Assembly (NCBI RefSeq): GCF_041431415.1
Contig: NZ_CP107845.1
Span: forward strand, 1,612,001-1,676,000
DNA: 64,000 bases
Direction of reading: 5' to 3'
From: Streptomyces sp. NBC_00513
GTDB lineage: Bacteria > Actinomycetota > Actinomycetes > Streptomycetales > Streptomycetaceae
Made by a program: the position numbers and the translations under genes
Notes under the pieces: model-generated
What the model saw: only the letters and a program-made list of their open reading frames with translations
Database searches by the model: none
What the model was told of the DNA's origin: nothing
Part shown: positions 12,558-20,863 of the stretch, in pieces
How the letters are laid out: the number at the start of each line of letters is the position of its first letter
Numbering within the stretch: position 1 is the stretch's first letter

Positions 12558-13286
12558 ATGCCAAGGCGTATGAGGACGATGGTGGTCGTGGCGTTGTCGG
12601 GTGCGCTGGTGACGGGTCTGGCGGGGGCCCCGCCGCCGGGGTTGGTGGCGGAGGAGGTCGCGCCGCCGGGGTTCGTGGCGCTGGTGGACGTGGATCCGAC
12701 GATCGGTCAGGACGTGCGGTACGCGTCGGCGCGGAACTTCACGGGCCGGCCCGTCGAGGGGTACGAGGAGCCCGTCTGTCTGCTCGCGCGCCCGGCCGCC
12801 GATGCCTTGCGGCGGGCTCAGGCCCGGCTCTTGCGCGAGGGACTGTCGCTGCTCGTGTACGACTGCTACCGGCCGCAGCGGGCCGTGGACCGGTTCGTGC
12901 GGTGGGCCGCGGACGAGGGGGACCAGTCGACGAAGGAGGAGTTCCATCCGCGGGTGGACAAGTCCCGGCTGATCCCGGAGGGCTATGTGGCCCCGCGGTC
13001 GGGGCACAGTCGCGGGAGCACGGTGGACGTGACGCTGGAGCGGGTGCCGGGCGGGGGGCCGGTGGACATGGGGACGGCGTTCGACTTCTTCGATCCGCTC
13101 TCCCACACCGACGACCCTCGGGTGGTCGGGGCGGCGCGGGGCAACCGGGAGGCGCTGGGGCGGGCGCTGGCCGGGCAGGGCTTCGTGAACCTTCCGCAGG
13201 AGTGGTGGCACTTCACGTACCGGCCCGAGGTCTTCCCCGACCGGTACTTCGACTTCCCGGTCTCTGTCGCGGCGGTGCGGCCCTGA
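12558..13286 (+). CDS. Secreted D-alanyl-D-alanine dipeptidase, VanX-type (M15D)
   Basis: Zinc metallopeptidase that cleaves D-Ala-D-Ala. The 242-residue precursor has a short basic start and a hydrophobic segment ending in an Ala/Pro-rich stretch near residue 25-30, so it is probably exported. Family motifs are complete: ARNFTGRPVEGY, the transition-state arginine in YDCYRPQ (Arg105), zinc ligands His150 and Asp157 in SGHSRGSTVD, and catalytic Glu215 with His218 in EWWHF. The start is uncertain: ATG 12558 or ATG 12570 (AAGG just upstream). Without vanH/vanA neighbours, a role in peptidoglycan turnover is more likely than glycopeptide resistance. Confidence 0.88.
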   Translation: MPRRMRTMVVVALSGALVTGLAGAPPPGLVAEEVAPPGFVALVDVDPTIGQDVRYASARNFTGRPVEGYEEPVCLLARPAADALRRAQARLLREGLSLLVYDCYRPQRAVDRFVRWAADEGDQSTKEEFHPRVDKSRLIPEGYVAPRSGHSRGSTVDVTLERVPGGGPVDMGTAFDFFDPLSHTDDPRVVGAARGNREALGRALAGQGFVNLPQEWWHFTYRPEVFPDRYFDFPVSVAAVRP

Positions 13287-13299
13287 GTACGGTGCCCGC

Positions 13300-13638
13300 A
13301 TGACTTTCGGTTCGTACGAGGAATTCTGGCCCTACTACGTCGCCATGCACTCCAAGGCCGCGACCCGCTGGGTGCACCTCACGGGGACGCTCGGCGGGCT
13401 CGCGCTGTCCGTGTACGGGGTGGCGCGCGGTCGCGGGCGCTACCTCGCCGCGCTGCCGCTGATCGGTTACGGGACGGCCTGGCCGGCGCACTTCCTCATC
13501 GAGGGGAACAACCCGGCCACCTTCGGGCATCCGGGGTGGTCGCTGCGCGGGGACGCGCGGATGATCCGGATGATGCTGGCCGGGCGGGACGCGGAGTTGG
13601 ACGAGATCGCCCGGAAGTGGCTCGCCGAGAACCGGTGA
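13300..13638 (+). CDS. DUF962 / Mpo1-like membrane protein
   Basis: The 112-residue protein matches the DUF962 (Mpo1-like) family. It has the motif YYVAMHSKAATRWVHLTGT near the start, two hydrophobic segments (about 30-44 and 50-66), and HFLIEGNNPATFGHPGWS. The histidines fit the metal sites of the fungal homologue Mpo1, a dioxygenase acting on 2-hydroxy fatty acids; whether the bacterial proteins do the same is inference. ATG at 13300 lies 13 bases after the dipeptidase stop, so co-transcription is likely. Confidence 0.82.
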   Translation: MTFGSYEEFWPYYVAMHSKAATRWVHLTGTLGGLALSVYGVARGRGRYLAALPLIGYGTAWPAHFLIEGNNPATFGHPGWSLRGDARMIRMMLAGRDAELDEIARKWLAENR

Positions 13639-13701
13639 CCGGGAGCGAGCCCCGTGCGAGACTTTCTGACGATCCGTCAGGAGTCGATTCGGGGAGGGGT
13701 C

Positions 13702-14157
13702 TTGGAACGCACACGCACACCCGTCGTGAGCGGATGGTTCACGGGCACGGAGGCGGGCGGCGATTTCCGGCTGCTCGGCACCCGGTGTTCCGCCTGCGCC
13801 GCCGTGTTCTTCCCGCGCGAGGACGCCTGCTGCCGCAACCCGCACTGCCCGGGTGACGGGCGGCTCGCGGAAGTGCCGTTGTCCCCGCGCGGGCGGGTCT
13901 GGTCCTTCACGGACGGGCGGTACCGGCCCCCCGCGCCCTATGTGTCCGACCCCGCCGAACCCTGGGAGCCGTACACCCTGGTCGCGGTGGAGCTGGAGGC
14001 CGAGGGCATGGTCGTGCTCGGGCAGGCGGCGCCCGGGGTGACCGTCGCCGACCTTGCCGTCGGGATGGAGGTCGAGGTGGTCGGCGGGGTGCTGAACGAG
14101 GACGCCGAGACCGTCTGGACCACATGGCGGTTCCGGCCGGTGGAGGTGCGCGCGTGA
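13702..14157 (+). CDS. DUF35 OB-fold / zinc-ribbon protein, thiolase partner
   Basis: Small acyl-CoA-associated OB-fold protein of the ChsH2/DUF35 type. The TTG at 13702 gives 151 residues and is preceded by a strong GGGGAGG site; a GTG at 13654 would add 16 residues. After the N-terminal helix with GWFTG comes a rubredoxin-like zinc ribbon with four cysteines (CSACAAVFF then CCRNPHC), then the OB-fold (GRVWSFTD to FRPV). Its TGA overlaps the GTG of the downstream thiolase, so the two are translationally coupled. In characterised systems such pairs form a complex that acts on acyl- or steroid-CoA; the substrate here is unknown. Confidence 0.85.
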   Translation: MERTRTPVVSGWFTGTEAGGDFRLLGTRCSACAAVFFPREDACCRNPHCPGDGRLAEVPLSPRGRVWSFTDGRYRPPAPYVSDPAEPWEPYTLVAVELEAEGMVVLGQAAPGVTVADLAVGMEVEVVGGVLNEDAETVWTTWRFRPVEVRA

Positions 14158-15344
14158 GCGCCGACGTGGCCGTCCTCGGTGCCGGGATGCATCCGTGGGG
14201 CAAGTGGGGTCGGGGGTTCGTCGAGTACGGGCGGATCGCCGCCCGCTCGGCGCTGGCCGACGCACGGCTCGACTGGACCGACGTGCAGTCGATCGTCGGG
14301 GCCGACACCGTGCGCTCGGGCTATCCCGGCTACGTGGCCGGGGCGACCTTCGCGCAGGCGCTCGGCTGGCAGGGCGCGCGCGTGACCAGCGTGTACGCGG
14401 CCTGCGCCTCCGGTGCCCAGGCCATCGGGGCGGCCCGGGCCCAGATCCTGGCCGGGCTGGCCGACGTGGTGCTGGTGGTGGGCGCGGACGCCGCCCCCAA
14501 GGGGTTCTTCGCCCCTGCGGGCGGGAACCGGCCGGACGATCCGGACTGGTTGCGCTTCCGGGTGCTGGGCGCGACCAACCCGGCGTACTTCGCGCTGTAC
14601 GCCCGTCGGCGGATGGCCCTGTACGGGGACACCGGTGAGGACTTCGCGCGGGTCAAGGTGAAGAACTCCGTCGCCGGCGCGCTCAACCCGCACGCCCGCT
14701 ACCGCAAGACCGTGACCGCCGAGGAGGTGGCGGCCTCCGCGGTCGTCGCCGACCCGCTGCGGCTGCTGGACATCTGCGCCACCTCCGACGGGGGCGCCGC
14801 GCTGGTGCTGAGCAGCATGGACTACGCCCGCTCGCGCGGGTTCGCGGACCCGGTACGGATCCGTGCGGTGTCGACGGTGACGCCCACCTACCCCCGTACC
14901 GTCCTCGACCTGCCGGACATCGCCACCGATTCGATGACCGCCGTACGGCCGGCGGCCGGGTCCTTCCGGGCGTCCATCGCCCGCGCCGCGTACGAGGAGG
15001 CGGGGCTGGGACCGGACGACCTGTCGCTCGCGGAGGTGTACGACCTGTCCACGGCCCTGGAGTTGGAGTGGTACGAGGACATCGGCCTCTGCGGTGAGGG
15101 CGAGGGCGCCAAGCTCGTCCGGGAGGGGGCGACCGCGCTCGGGGGTCGGATGCCGGTCAACACCAGCGGCGGGCTGGCCTCCTTCGGGGAGGCGGTGCCG
15201 GCGCAGGCGATAGCCCAGGTGTGCGAGCTGACCTGGCAGTTGCGGGGTACGGCCGGGGAGCGGCAGGTACCGGGCGCGCGGGCCGGGATCACCGCGAACC
15301 AGGGGCTGTTCGGGCACGGATCGGCCGTCGTCGTCGTACGGTGA
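14154..15344 (+). CDS. Thiolase-like lipid-transfer protein (SCP-x / Ltp2 type)
   Basis: Thiolase-fold acyl-CoA enzyme of 396 residues, starting at the GTG at 14154 that overlaps the previous stop. The nucleophile-position cysteine is Cys84 in YAACASGAQA. The C-terminal half has MPVNTSGGLASFGEAVPAQA and a final GHGSAVVVV motif. Members of this non-decarboxylating thiolase group act in side-chain degradation of lipids or steroids, either as thiolases or as retro-aldolases when partnered with DUF35 proteins. The DUF35 gene immediately upstream supports a complex. No other lipid-degradation genes are adjacent, so the pathway stays open. Confidence 0.85.
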   Translation: MSADVAVLGAGMHPWGKWGRGFVEYGRIAARSALADARLDWTDVQSIVGADTVRSGYPGYVAGATFAQALGWQGARVTSVYAACASGAQAIGAARAQILAGLADVVLVVGADAAPKGFFAPAGGNRPDDPDWLRFRVLGATNPAYFALYARRRMALYGDTGEDFARVKVKNSVAGALNPHARYRKTVTAEEVAASAVVADPLRLLDICATSDGGAALVLSSMDYARSRGFADPVRIRAVSTVTPTYPRTVLDLPDIATDSMTAVRPAAGSFRASIARAAYEEAGLGPDDLSLAEVYDLSTALELEWYEDIGLCGEGEGAKLVREGATALGGRMPVNTSGGLASFGEAVPAQAIAQVCELTWQLRGTAGERQVPGARAGITANQGLFGHGSAVVVVR

Positions 15345-15457
15345 CCCGCGCACGACGACGAGCGCGGTCCGGGGGCTTGACGACCCCTGGTGGCGGGTTC
15401 ACACTCGCTGCACGGTCCCGCGCCGCGACCGGGATCCCGTGACCCCCCATGAGAGCT

Positions 15458-15493
15458 GCGGCCCGTACCCCAGTCGGCGGGGGTACGGGCCGC
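15458..15493. terminator. Strong bidirectional hairpin terminator
   Basis: A perfect inverted repeat with 14-base arms (15458-15471 and 15480-15493) and an 8-base loop sits between the thiolase gene (stop 15344) and the convergent cvnD gene (stop 15560). The rest of the 215-base gap shows no gene. Confidence 0.75.
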
Positions 15494-15559
15494 CTCCATG
15501 CGCGGGGAGGGCCCCGGTGGTGGGGATCCGGTCGGCGGCGTCCCTCGCGGGACGCTCGT

Positions 15560-16186
15560 TCAGGCGCCGGCGGTCGTCATCCGGCGGCGGGCCCGGGCCA
15601 GTGACATCGCGTGCTCCACGACCCCCACCAGCACGTCCTTGACGGACTCGCGGTCGCGGGCGTCGCACAGCAGCACCGGTACCCCGGCGTCGAGGTCGAG
15701 GGCCTCCCGGACGGTCACCACCGGGTGCCGGTCGGCGCCGTCGAAACAGTTGACCGCGACCACGAAGGGGATGCCGCGCCGCTCGAAGTAGTCGACCGCG
15801 GCGAAGCAGTCGGCGAGCCGGCGGGTGTCGGCGAGGACGACCGCGCCGAGGGACCCCTGGGCCAACTCGTCCCAGAGGAACCAGAAGCGGTCCTGTCCGG
15901 GCGTGCCGAACAGGTAGAGCACCAGGTCCTCGCGGAGGGTGATGCGGCCGAAGTCCATGGCCACGGTGGTGGTGGTCTTCCCCTCCACTCCTCCGATGTC
16001 GTCGATGCCGACGCCGGGTTCGGAGAGTTGTTCCTCCGTCCGCAGCGGTCTGATCTCACTCACCGCACCGACCAGGGTGGTCTTGCCCACCCCGAAGCCA
16101 CCCGCGACCAGGATCTTCAAGGTCAGCGGCTCGACCGGCGACACGGCATGCATCGCGCCGGTGCGGCTAGAGCGCCCGAAGGCCAT
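15560..16186 (-). CDS. cvnD: CvnD, conservon small GTPase
   Basis: Ras-like GTPase of the Streptomyces conservon, which works with CvnA-C as a membrane-associated signalling complex resembling eukaryotic G-protein systems. It has 208 residues. The P-loop GGFGVGKTT is at about 29-37, and the switch-II GTPGQDR at 94-100. The usual NKxD motif is represented by VNCFDGAD, normal for this family. Its ATG lies within the end of cvnC (20-base overlap), so translation is coupled. It is the last gene of the cvnABCD operon. Confidence 0.93.
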   Translation of the reverse strand: MAFGRSSRTGAMHAVSPVEPLTLKILVAGGFGVGKTTLVGAVSEIRPLRTEEQLSEPGVGIDDIGGVEGKTTTTVAMDFGRITLREDLVLYLFGTPGQDRFWFLWDELAQGSLGAVVLADTRRLADCFAAVDYFERRGIPFVVAVNCFDGADRHPVVTVREALDLDAGVPVLLCDARDRESVKDVLVGVVEHAMSLARARRRMTTAGA

Positions 16187-16607
16187 TGATCACCTCACGC
16201 AGAATGGATTCGTCGGGCAGTTCGGCCGGGGGCACCGGCCGGGTCACATGGACCAGTTCGTCGTCCACGAGATCGCCGATCAGGACGCGGACGACCCCGA
16301 TCGCCAGGTCCAGATCGGCGGCGAGTTCCGCCACCGACTGGGGGCGACCCCGGCAGAGCCCGAGGATGTGGGCGTGTTCCGGGGACAGGGTCACGTCCCA
16401 GACCGGGTCGTCGGCCGCCGATTCGGCGACCACGAGGGCGATCAGGTCGAGGCGGTGCTGACCCGAGTGGCTGGTCCGGCCGCGGGTCATCGCGTACGGG
16501 CGGACGACCGGGCCCGCGTCGGCGTCGAACCAGTGCGTGGGCTCGGGCACCGTCTCGGGGCCGCTGCCGGGGGTGTCGGCGGGGTGGTCCTGACCTGAAT
16601 CGCTCAT
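16167..16607 (-). CDS. cvnC: CvnC, DUF742 protein of the conservon
   Basis: DUF742 protein of 146 residues, the third component of the conservon. It begins with a disordered acidic stretch, then the winged-helix-like DUF742 core containing VRPYAMTRGRT and AELAADLDLAIGVVRVLIGD, and ends with PDESILREVINGLRAL. It lies 10 bases after cvnB and overlaps cvnD. In studied conservons CvnB and CvnC contact CvnA and CvnD; here that is by homology. Confidence 0.92.
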   Translation of the reverse strand: MSDSGQDHPADTPGSGPETVPEPTHWFDADAGPVVRPYAMTRGRTSHSGQHRLDLIALVVAESAADDPVWDVTLSPEHAHILGLCRGRPQSVAELAADLDLAIGVVRVLIGDLVDDELVHVTRPVPPAELPDESILREVINGLRAL

Positions 16608-16617
16608 GCCGTCCTAC

Positions 16618-17055
16618 TCACCCTCCGGCTGGCAGCCCGGTGCGCGGGGTGGTCGCCAGGTGGTCGCCCACTCGCTTGACCATCAGGGTCATCTCGTAGG
16701 CGACCTGGCCGACGTCCGACTCGGCGTCGGCGAGCACGGCCAGGCAACTGCCGTCGCCGGCGGCCATGACGAACAGGAAGGCCTCGTCGAGCTCGACCAC
16801 GGTCTGGCGGACCCGGCCGGAGTCGAAGTGCCGGCCCACGCCCTTGGCCAGGCTGTGGAAGCCGGACGCCACGGCGGCCAGGTGTTCGCTGTCCTCGCGC
16901 GTCAGGTCCTTGGAGCTGCCGGTGGGCAGGCCGTCACCGGAGAGGACCACCGCCTTGCGGATGCTGCCGACCTTGTCGACCAGCTCGTCGAGGAGCCAGT
17001 TCAGCGGGCCGGAGCCGCGGCCCCTGGTGTCGTTGCCGGTCTGCGGTGCGGTCAT
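16618..17055 (-). CDS. cvnB: CvnB, roadblock/LC7 protein of the conservon
   Basis: Roadblock/LC7-domain protein of 145 residues that probably acts as a GTPase-activating or scaffold partner of CvnD. The core LNWLLDELVDKVGSIRKAVV to FVMAAGDGSCLAVLADAESD is typical of actinobacterial roadblock proteins. The ATG overlaps the cvnA stop by 4 bases. Confidence 0.92.
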   Translation of the reverse strand: MTAPQTGNDTRGRGSGPLNWLLDELVDKVGSIRKAVVLSGDGLPTGSSKDLTREDSEHLAAVASGFHSLAKGVGRHFDSGRVRQTVVELDEAFLFVMAAGDGSCLAVLADAESDVGQVAYEMTLMVKRVGDHLATTPRTGLPAGG

Positions 17056-19964
17056 CGACCGTCCCCTTCGTTCTCGTATCCGGGATCCGCGGCGGCGGGC
17101 GTGCCCGCCGCGGCCGCGGACTGCTGCGATGCGTGCTGATTGCGTCCCGCGGTCCAGCCGCGCTGGAGGGCGGACATGCGGGTGCGTACGTCCTCCGCGT
17201 CCCGGTCCTCGACCGGTTCGGCGGCGGCTTCGGCCGGGGCGGCGGCCGGGGAGTTCTTGAGCTGGGGCGCCAGGTTGGCCTGGCGCACCCGGCGGGGCAG
17301 GCCGGCGGGGGCCTGGGCCGGCCTGGGGACCCGGGCGGCCCCGGCGGCCTGGGGGGATCCGGGCGCCTCGGGTCGTGAGCTCTCGGGTCGGGGGGTCGTC
17401 TCGGGTTGGAGCCGGCCGGCCTTGCCGCCCGGCGAGAACGGGGGCACCGGGCGCGGTTCCACCCGGCGGCCGTGCTCCGCCACCAGGGTCGGGGCGGGAC
17501 GACGGCGGGGCAGGGGTACCGTGCCCGAGCCGCGCGGGGCGTCCGGGCGGGCCGCGGACACGGTGTCCGGGCGCGGACGCGAGGGCCGAACGGGGCCGGT
17601 CGGGGCCGGCGGCTCACGGTCGCCGTCGAGCTCGCGGTTGAGGTCCCACCGGCGTTCCGTGCCGCGGTCGCCGATCCGGTCGCCCTTCCAGGCCGCGCCG
17701 CGCTCCGGGAGCCGGTCGGTGCTCGGACGGCCGGCGGGGCGCAGGCCCAGCAGGGCGCTGCGCGAGATGCCTCCGGGCGGGGTCTCGTCGTCGAGGGTGG
17801 CCATCGGCGGCCGGCCGCCGACTCCGGTCAGGCCGGTGATCCCGGCGGTGACCTCGTCGGGGGCGGCGGGTTCGTCGATGCCGTCCAGTCCCAGGAGGCC
17901 GAGGGGACTCTCCAGCTCGACCGGGCCGTTCAGGACGGCGGGGGGCAGCGGCCGACCGGCGGGCGCGCCCTCGATGGCGGTGGATCCCGGCCGGCCCGCG
18001 CCCTTGCCGAGCTTCGCGGCGGCGGCGGGCTTGAGTCCGTCGAGGCGGATGCCGGTGCCGTTGGTGTCGGGGGCCTCGGTGAGCAGTTCCACCGGGAGGA
18101 AGACCACCGCGGTGGTCCCTCCGTACGGGCTGTGCTGGAGGACGACCCGGATGCCGTGGCGGCGGGCGAGCCGGCTGACCACGAACAGGCCCAGCCGGTC
18201 GGTGTCGGACAGTTCGAACTCGGGGGTCTCGGCGAGCCGGAGGTTGGCGTCGAGGAGCGCTTCCGGGTTCATGCCGAGGCCGCGGTCGTGGATCTCCAGG
18301 GTGAAGCCGTTGGCGACGCGTTCGCCGTGCACCTGGACCGCGGTGTGCGGCGGCGAGAAGACGGTGGCGTTCTCAAGGAGTTCCGCGACGAGGTGGGTGA
18401 CGTCGGCGACGGCGGGGCCCTCGATGCCGATGCGCGGCAGGCGCCGCACCTCGATGCGCTCGTAGTCCTCGACCTCCGCGACGGCGGCGCGCACGACGTC
18501 CATCAGCTGGACCGGCTTGCGCCATTGGCGGGAGGGGGCGGCGCCGGAGAGGATCACCAGTCCCTCCGCGTGGCGGCGCATGCGGGTGGTCATGTGGTCC
18601 AGGCGGAAGAGGTCCGCGAGTTCCTCGGTGTCCTCGGTGCGCCGTTCCATGGTGTCGAGCAGGGTCAGTTGGCGGTGCAGGAGGACCTGGTTGCGGCGGG
18701 CGAGGTTGACGAAGACCTCGGAGACGCCCCGGCGCAGTTCCGCCTGTTTGACGGCCGCCTCCACGGCGGCGCGCTGGAGGCTGTTGAGGGCGAGGGCGAC
18801 CTGGCCGACCTCGTCCTTCTCGAACTCCAGCCGGGGGGCTTCCGTCTCCACGTCGACGTGTTCGCCGGCGGCGAGTCGGCGCATGACGCCGGGGAGGCGG
18901 ACGCCGGAGGCCTCGTGGGCGTCCTTGCGGAGCCGGGACAGGTCGCGGATCAGGTCGCGGCCGATGCGTACGGACAGGACGAGGGAGACGAGCAGGGCGA
19001 TGAAGCCGAGGATGCCGGCGACGGCGGCCTGGACGAGGACGTTCATGGCGGCGGGTTCGACCCGCCGCTGGTAGCGGTCTCCGGCCTCGGTGCCCATCGT
19101 GGCGAGGCCGTCCAGGACCTTGCCGGCGGCCTCGTCCCACTGGGCGGCGGTGAACGCGCGCGGGTTGCGGCGGGCGCCGTCGGTGATGAACCGTTCCTCG
19201 GCGTCGCGCAGGGCCTTGGTCTCGGGACCGCTCCAGTAGTGCTCGAAGAGGGTGCGGTCCTCTGCCGGGAGGATGGCGAGGTTGAACTCGTAGAGCAGGG
19301 CGCGGTTGGCGGCGAGGTCCGAGACGCCGCGGACGTCGACGGGGCTGACGACCTTGGCGGCCAGGGCCGCGGCGACGACGGCGTCCTCGCGGGAGAGCGT
19401 CTCGCGGGCCCGGGTGATGCCGACGAGCGCGCGGCCCTGCTTGTCCATCTCCACGTTCTCCAGGGCGTGGAGATTCATGAGGAACTCGTGGCAGGGGTCG
19501 ACGAGGCGGCTGTAGAGCTCCAGGGCCTGGTTCGTGTCGAGGCTGTTGCGGTCGACGGACCGGCGCAGCGCCTCGATGCCGCGGAAGGCTTCGAGGATGG
19601 AACGCAGGCGTTGGGCGGTCTCGGGGGCGAGCTCGTCCATCACCTCCGGGTCCTTCGCGTTCTCGGTGATGGTCCGGACGGCGGCGTCGGTGGCGGCGCG
19701 GCTCCTGGTCAGCTCGGCGGTGGCGGCCGAGGCCCGCGGGTCGCCGATGAGGACGAGGGTCTGGCGCCGTTCCTTCTGGATGACCCGGACGACGTCCTCG
19801 ATGGGGTATCCGACCTTCTCGATGACGTACGCGACGTCGAGGAGTTGGACGGCCTGCCGACCGGTGATGACCGTCGAGAAGCCCCAGAGGGCGGTCAGGG
19901 AGACGAGCGGCACAAGGAGCAACGCCACGATCTTCCGGCGGATGGACTTCCCGCGAAAGCGCAT
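17052..19964 (-). CDS. cvnA: CvnA, nitrate/nitrite-sensor-type histidine kinase of the conservon
   Basis: Membrane sensor kinase of 970 residues that starts a cvnABCD operon. The ATG at 19964 (MRFRGKSIRRK) follows a GGGGAGG site; an upstream in-frame start would add 42 implausible residues. Layout: TM1 about 12-31, extracytoplasmic NIT (nitrate/nitrite sensing) domain about 45-300, TM2 about 308-332, HAMP, then a HATPase domain with the N-box ELLENATVFSPP and G-box HDRGLGMNPEAL. The tail of about 300 residues is Pro/Arg/Gly-rich and looks disordered. There is no adjacent response regulator; output is expected through CvnB-D. Confidence 0.92.
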   Translation of the reverse strand: MRFRGKSIRRKIVALLLVPLVSLTALWGFSTVITGRQAVQLLDVAYVIEKVGYPIEDVVRVIQKERRQTLVLIGDPRASAATAELTRSRAATDAAVRTITENAKDPEVMDELAPETAQRLRSILEAFRGIEALRRSVDRNSLDTNQALELYSRLVDPCHEFLMNLHALENVEMDKQGRALVGITRARETLSREDAVVAAALAAKVVSPVDVRGVSDLAANRALLYEFNLAILPAEDRTLFEHYWSGPETKALRDAEERFITDGARRNPRAFTAAQWDEAAGKVLDGLATMGTEAGDRYQRRVEPAAMNVLVQAAVAGILGFIALLVSLVLSVRIGRDLIRDLSRLRKDAHEASGVRLPGVMRRLAAGEHVDVETEAPRLEFEKDEVGQVALALNSLQRAAVEAAVKQAELRRGVSEVFVNLARRNQVLLHRQLTLLDTMERRTEDTEELADLFRLDHMTTRMRRHAEGLVILSGAAPSRQWRKPVQLMDVVRAAVAEVEDYERIEVRRLPRIGIEGPAVADVTHLVAELLENATVFSPPHTAVQVHGERVANGFTLEIHDRGLGMNPEALLDANLRLAETPEFELSDTDRLGLFVVSRLARRHGIRVVLQHSPYGGTTAVVFLPVELLTEAPDTNGTGIRLDGLKPAAAAKLGKGAGRPGSTAIEGAPAGRPLPPAVLNGPVELESPLGLLGLDGIDEPAAPDEVTAGITGLTGVGGRPPMATLDDETPPGGISRSALLGLRPAGRPSTDRLPERGAAWKGDRIGDRGTERRWDLNRELDGDREPPAPTGPVRPSRPRPDTVSAARPDAPRGSGTVPLPRRRPAPTLVAEHGRRVEPRPVPPFSPGGKAGRLQPETTPRPESSRPEAPGSPQAAGAARVPRPAQAPAGLPRRVRQANLAPQLKNSPAAAPAEAAAEPVEDRDAEDVRTRMSALQRGWTAGRNQHASQQSAAAAGTPAAADPGYENEGDGR

Positions 19965-20373
19965 GGCCTCCCCAGCCTCCCCCAGCTCAACCCCGTTGCC
20001 GGGGGTAGGTGTTCCGTCATTTAAACGGCGTGAGCCTACTACTGCCACCGGGCGCCTTCGAAGGCCTGTCCGGACGTTTTCGGCCGACACCTCCGGTGAA
20101 GATCGCGAGTTGTCCGATAGATCCGGTCAAGTCCAGCCCGATATGCGGCACATGACACCTGGTGGGCCATCGGTTCCCGCAAGGGAGCGGATGGCTGGAA
20201 CTCTCCGTTCCGTGCTGTTCGGGCACTCGGGAGAAGTCCGCGATGCGGGAATCTCCGGGCCGTCCCGGACGTCTGTCTGTTCGAGGGACGTTTTGGGGAC
20301 ACTTTGGTGGAGACGTTCGGATCGTCATCGTCGGGGACGCATGGCGGACCACGTTGTGGGGAGTGAGCGGAAC
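19965..20373. other. Divergent intergenic region, cvnA and small membrane protein
   Basis: This 409-base gap must hold the promoters of cvnA (minus) and the gene at 20374 (plus). On the plus strand GGGAAT (20247-20252), 18 bases, then GTC (20271-20273) misses the SigR-type consensus GGGAAT-N18-GTT by one base. On the minus strand a TTGACC hexamer lies near 20127-20132 without a clear -10. I see no gene here; an alternative start for the next gene is ATG 20341. Confidence 0.4.
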
Positions 20374-20805
20374 ATGAGGATGTACGAAGAGGACGGCGCG
20401 GTGACGGAGGGGTCCGGGCACGGGCTGTGGATCGAGGAACCCGCCAGGCGGTACCGGTTGCCCGACCCGGTGCGGACGTCCGCGGTGCGGGCGGTGCTGA
20501 TCGTCGCGGTCACCCTGACCCAGTCCACGATCACCTTCTTCCTCGCGTTGACCGGGTCCTGGCTGGTGCTGCCGATGGCGCTCGTCGCGATAGCGGGCAC
20601 GGTCGTGGCCACGTGGGGCGTACTGGACGTACTGATCACCCGGCAGACGTGGAACCAGCGGTACGGGGTCGTCTCGGCGCCCGGCAGCGCCGCCCGCGCC
20701 GGGCGCAGGGAGCGGGGGCGGGGGCGGGACCGGGGGCACGCCGGTGCGGGACCGCCGGTGTCCCGGCCCGCCCGCATACGACACCCCGCCCCCGGCCGGG
20801 GGTAG
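20374..20805 (+). CDS. Small membrane protein, hypothetical
   Basis: Protein of 143 residues with two adjacent hydrophobic segments at about 32-54 and 56-78 (VLIVAVTLTQSTITFFLAL, then WLVLPMALVAIAGTVVATWG). The N-terminus is acidic and the C-terminal tail very Arg/Gly-rich, probably cytoplasmic and disordered. ATG at 20374 follows GGGGAG; ATG at 20341 is an alternative. It lies between the divergent conservon and the convergent SMC-like operon. I recognise no family and infer no function. Confidence 0.7.
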   Translation: MRMYEEDGAVTEGSGHGLWIEEPARRYRLPDPVRTSAVRAVLIVAVTLTQSTITFFLALTGSWLVLPMALVAIAGTVVATWGVLDVLITRQTWNQRYGVVSAPGSAARAGRRERGRGRDRGHAGAGPPVSRPARIRHPAPGRG

Positions 20806-20863
20806 TCCGGCCCGGAGCGGGGTGACGGGGTACGAGGCGGCCGTGCGGCCGGAGCGGGTGCGG

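Noticed and set aside
12558..13286. Vancomycin-resistance cluster
   Set aside because: Only the VanX-type peptidase is present; no vanH, vanA, vanR or vanS gene adjoins it, and a signal-like N-terminus suggests a wall-turnover role.
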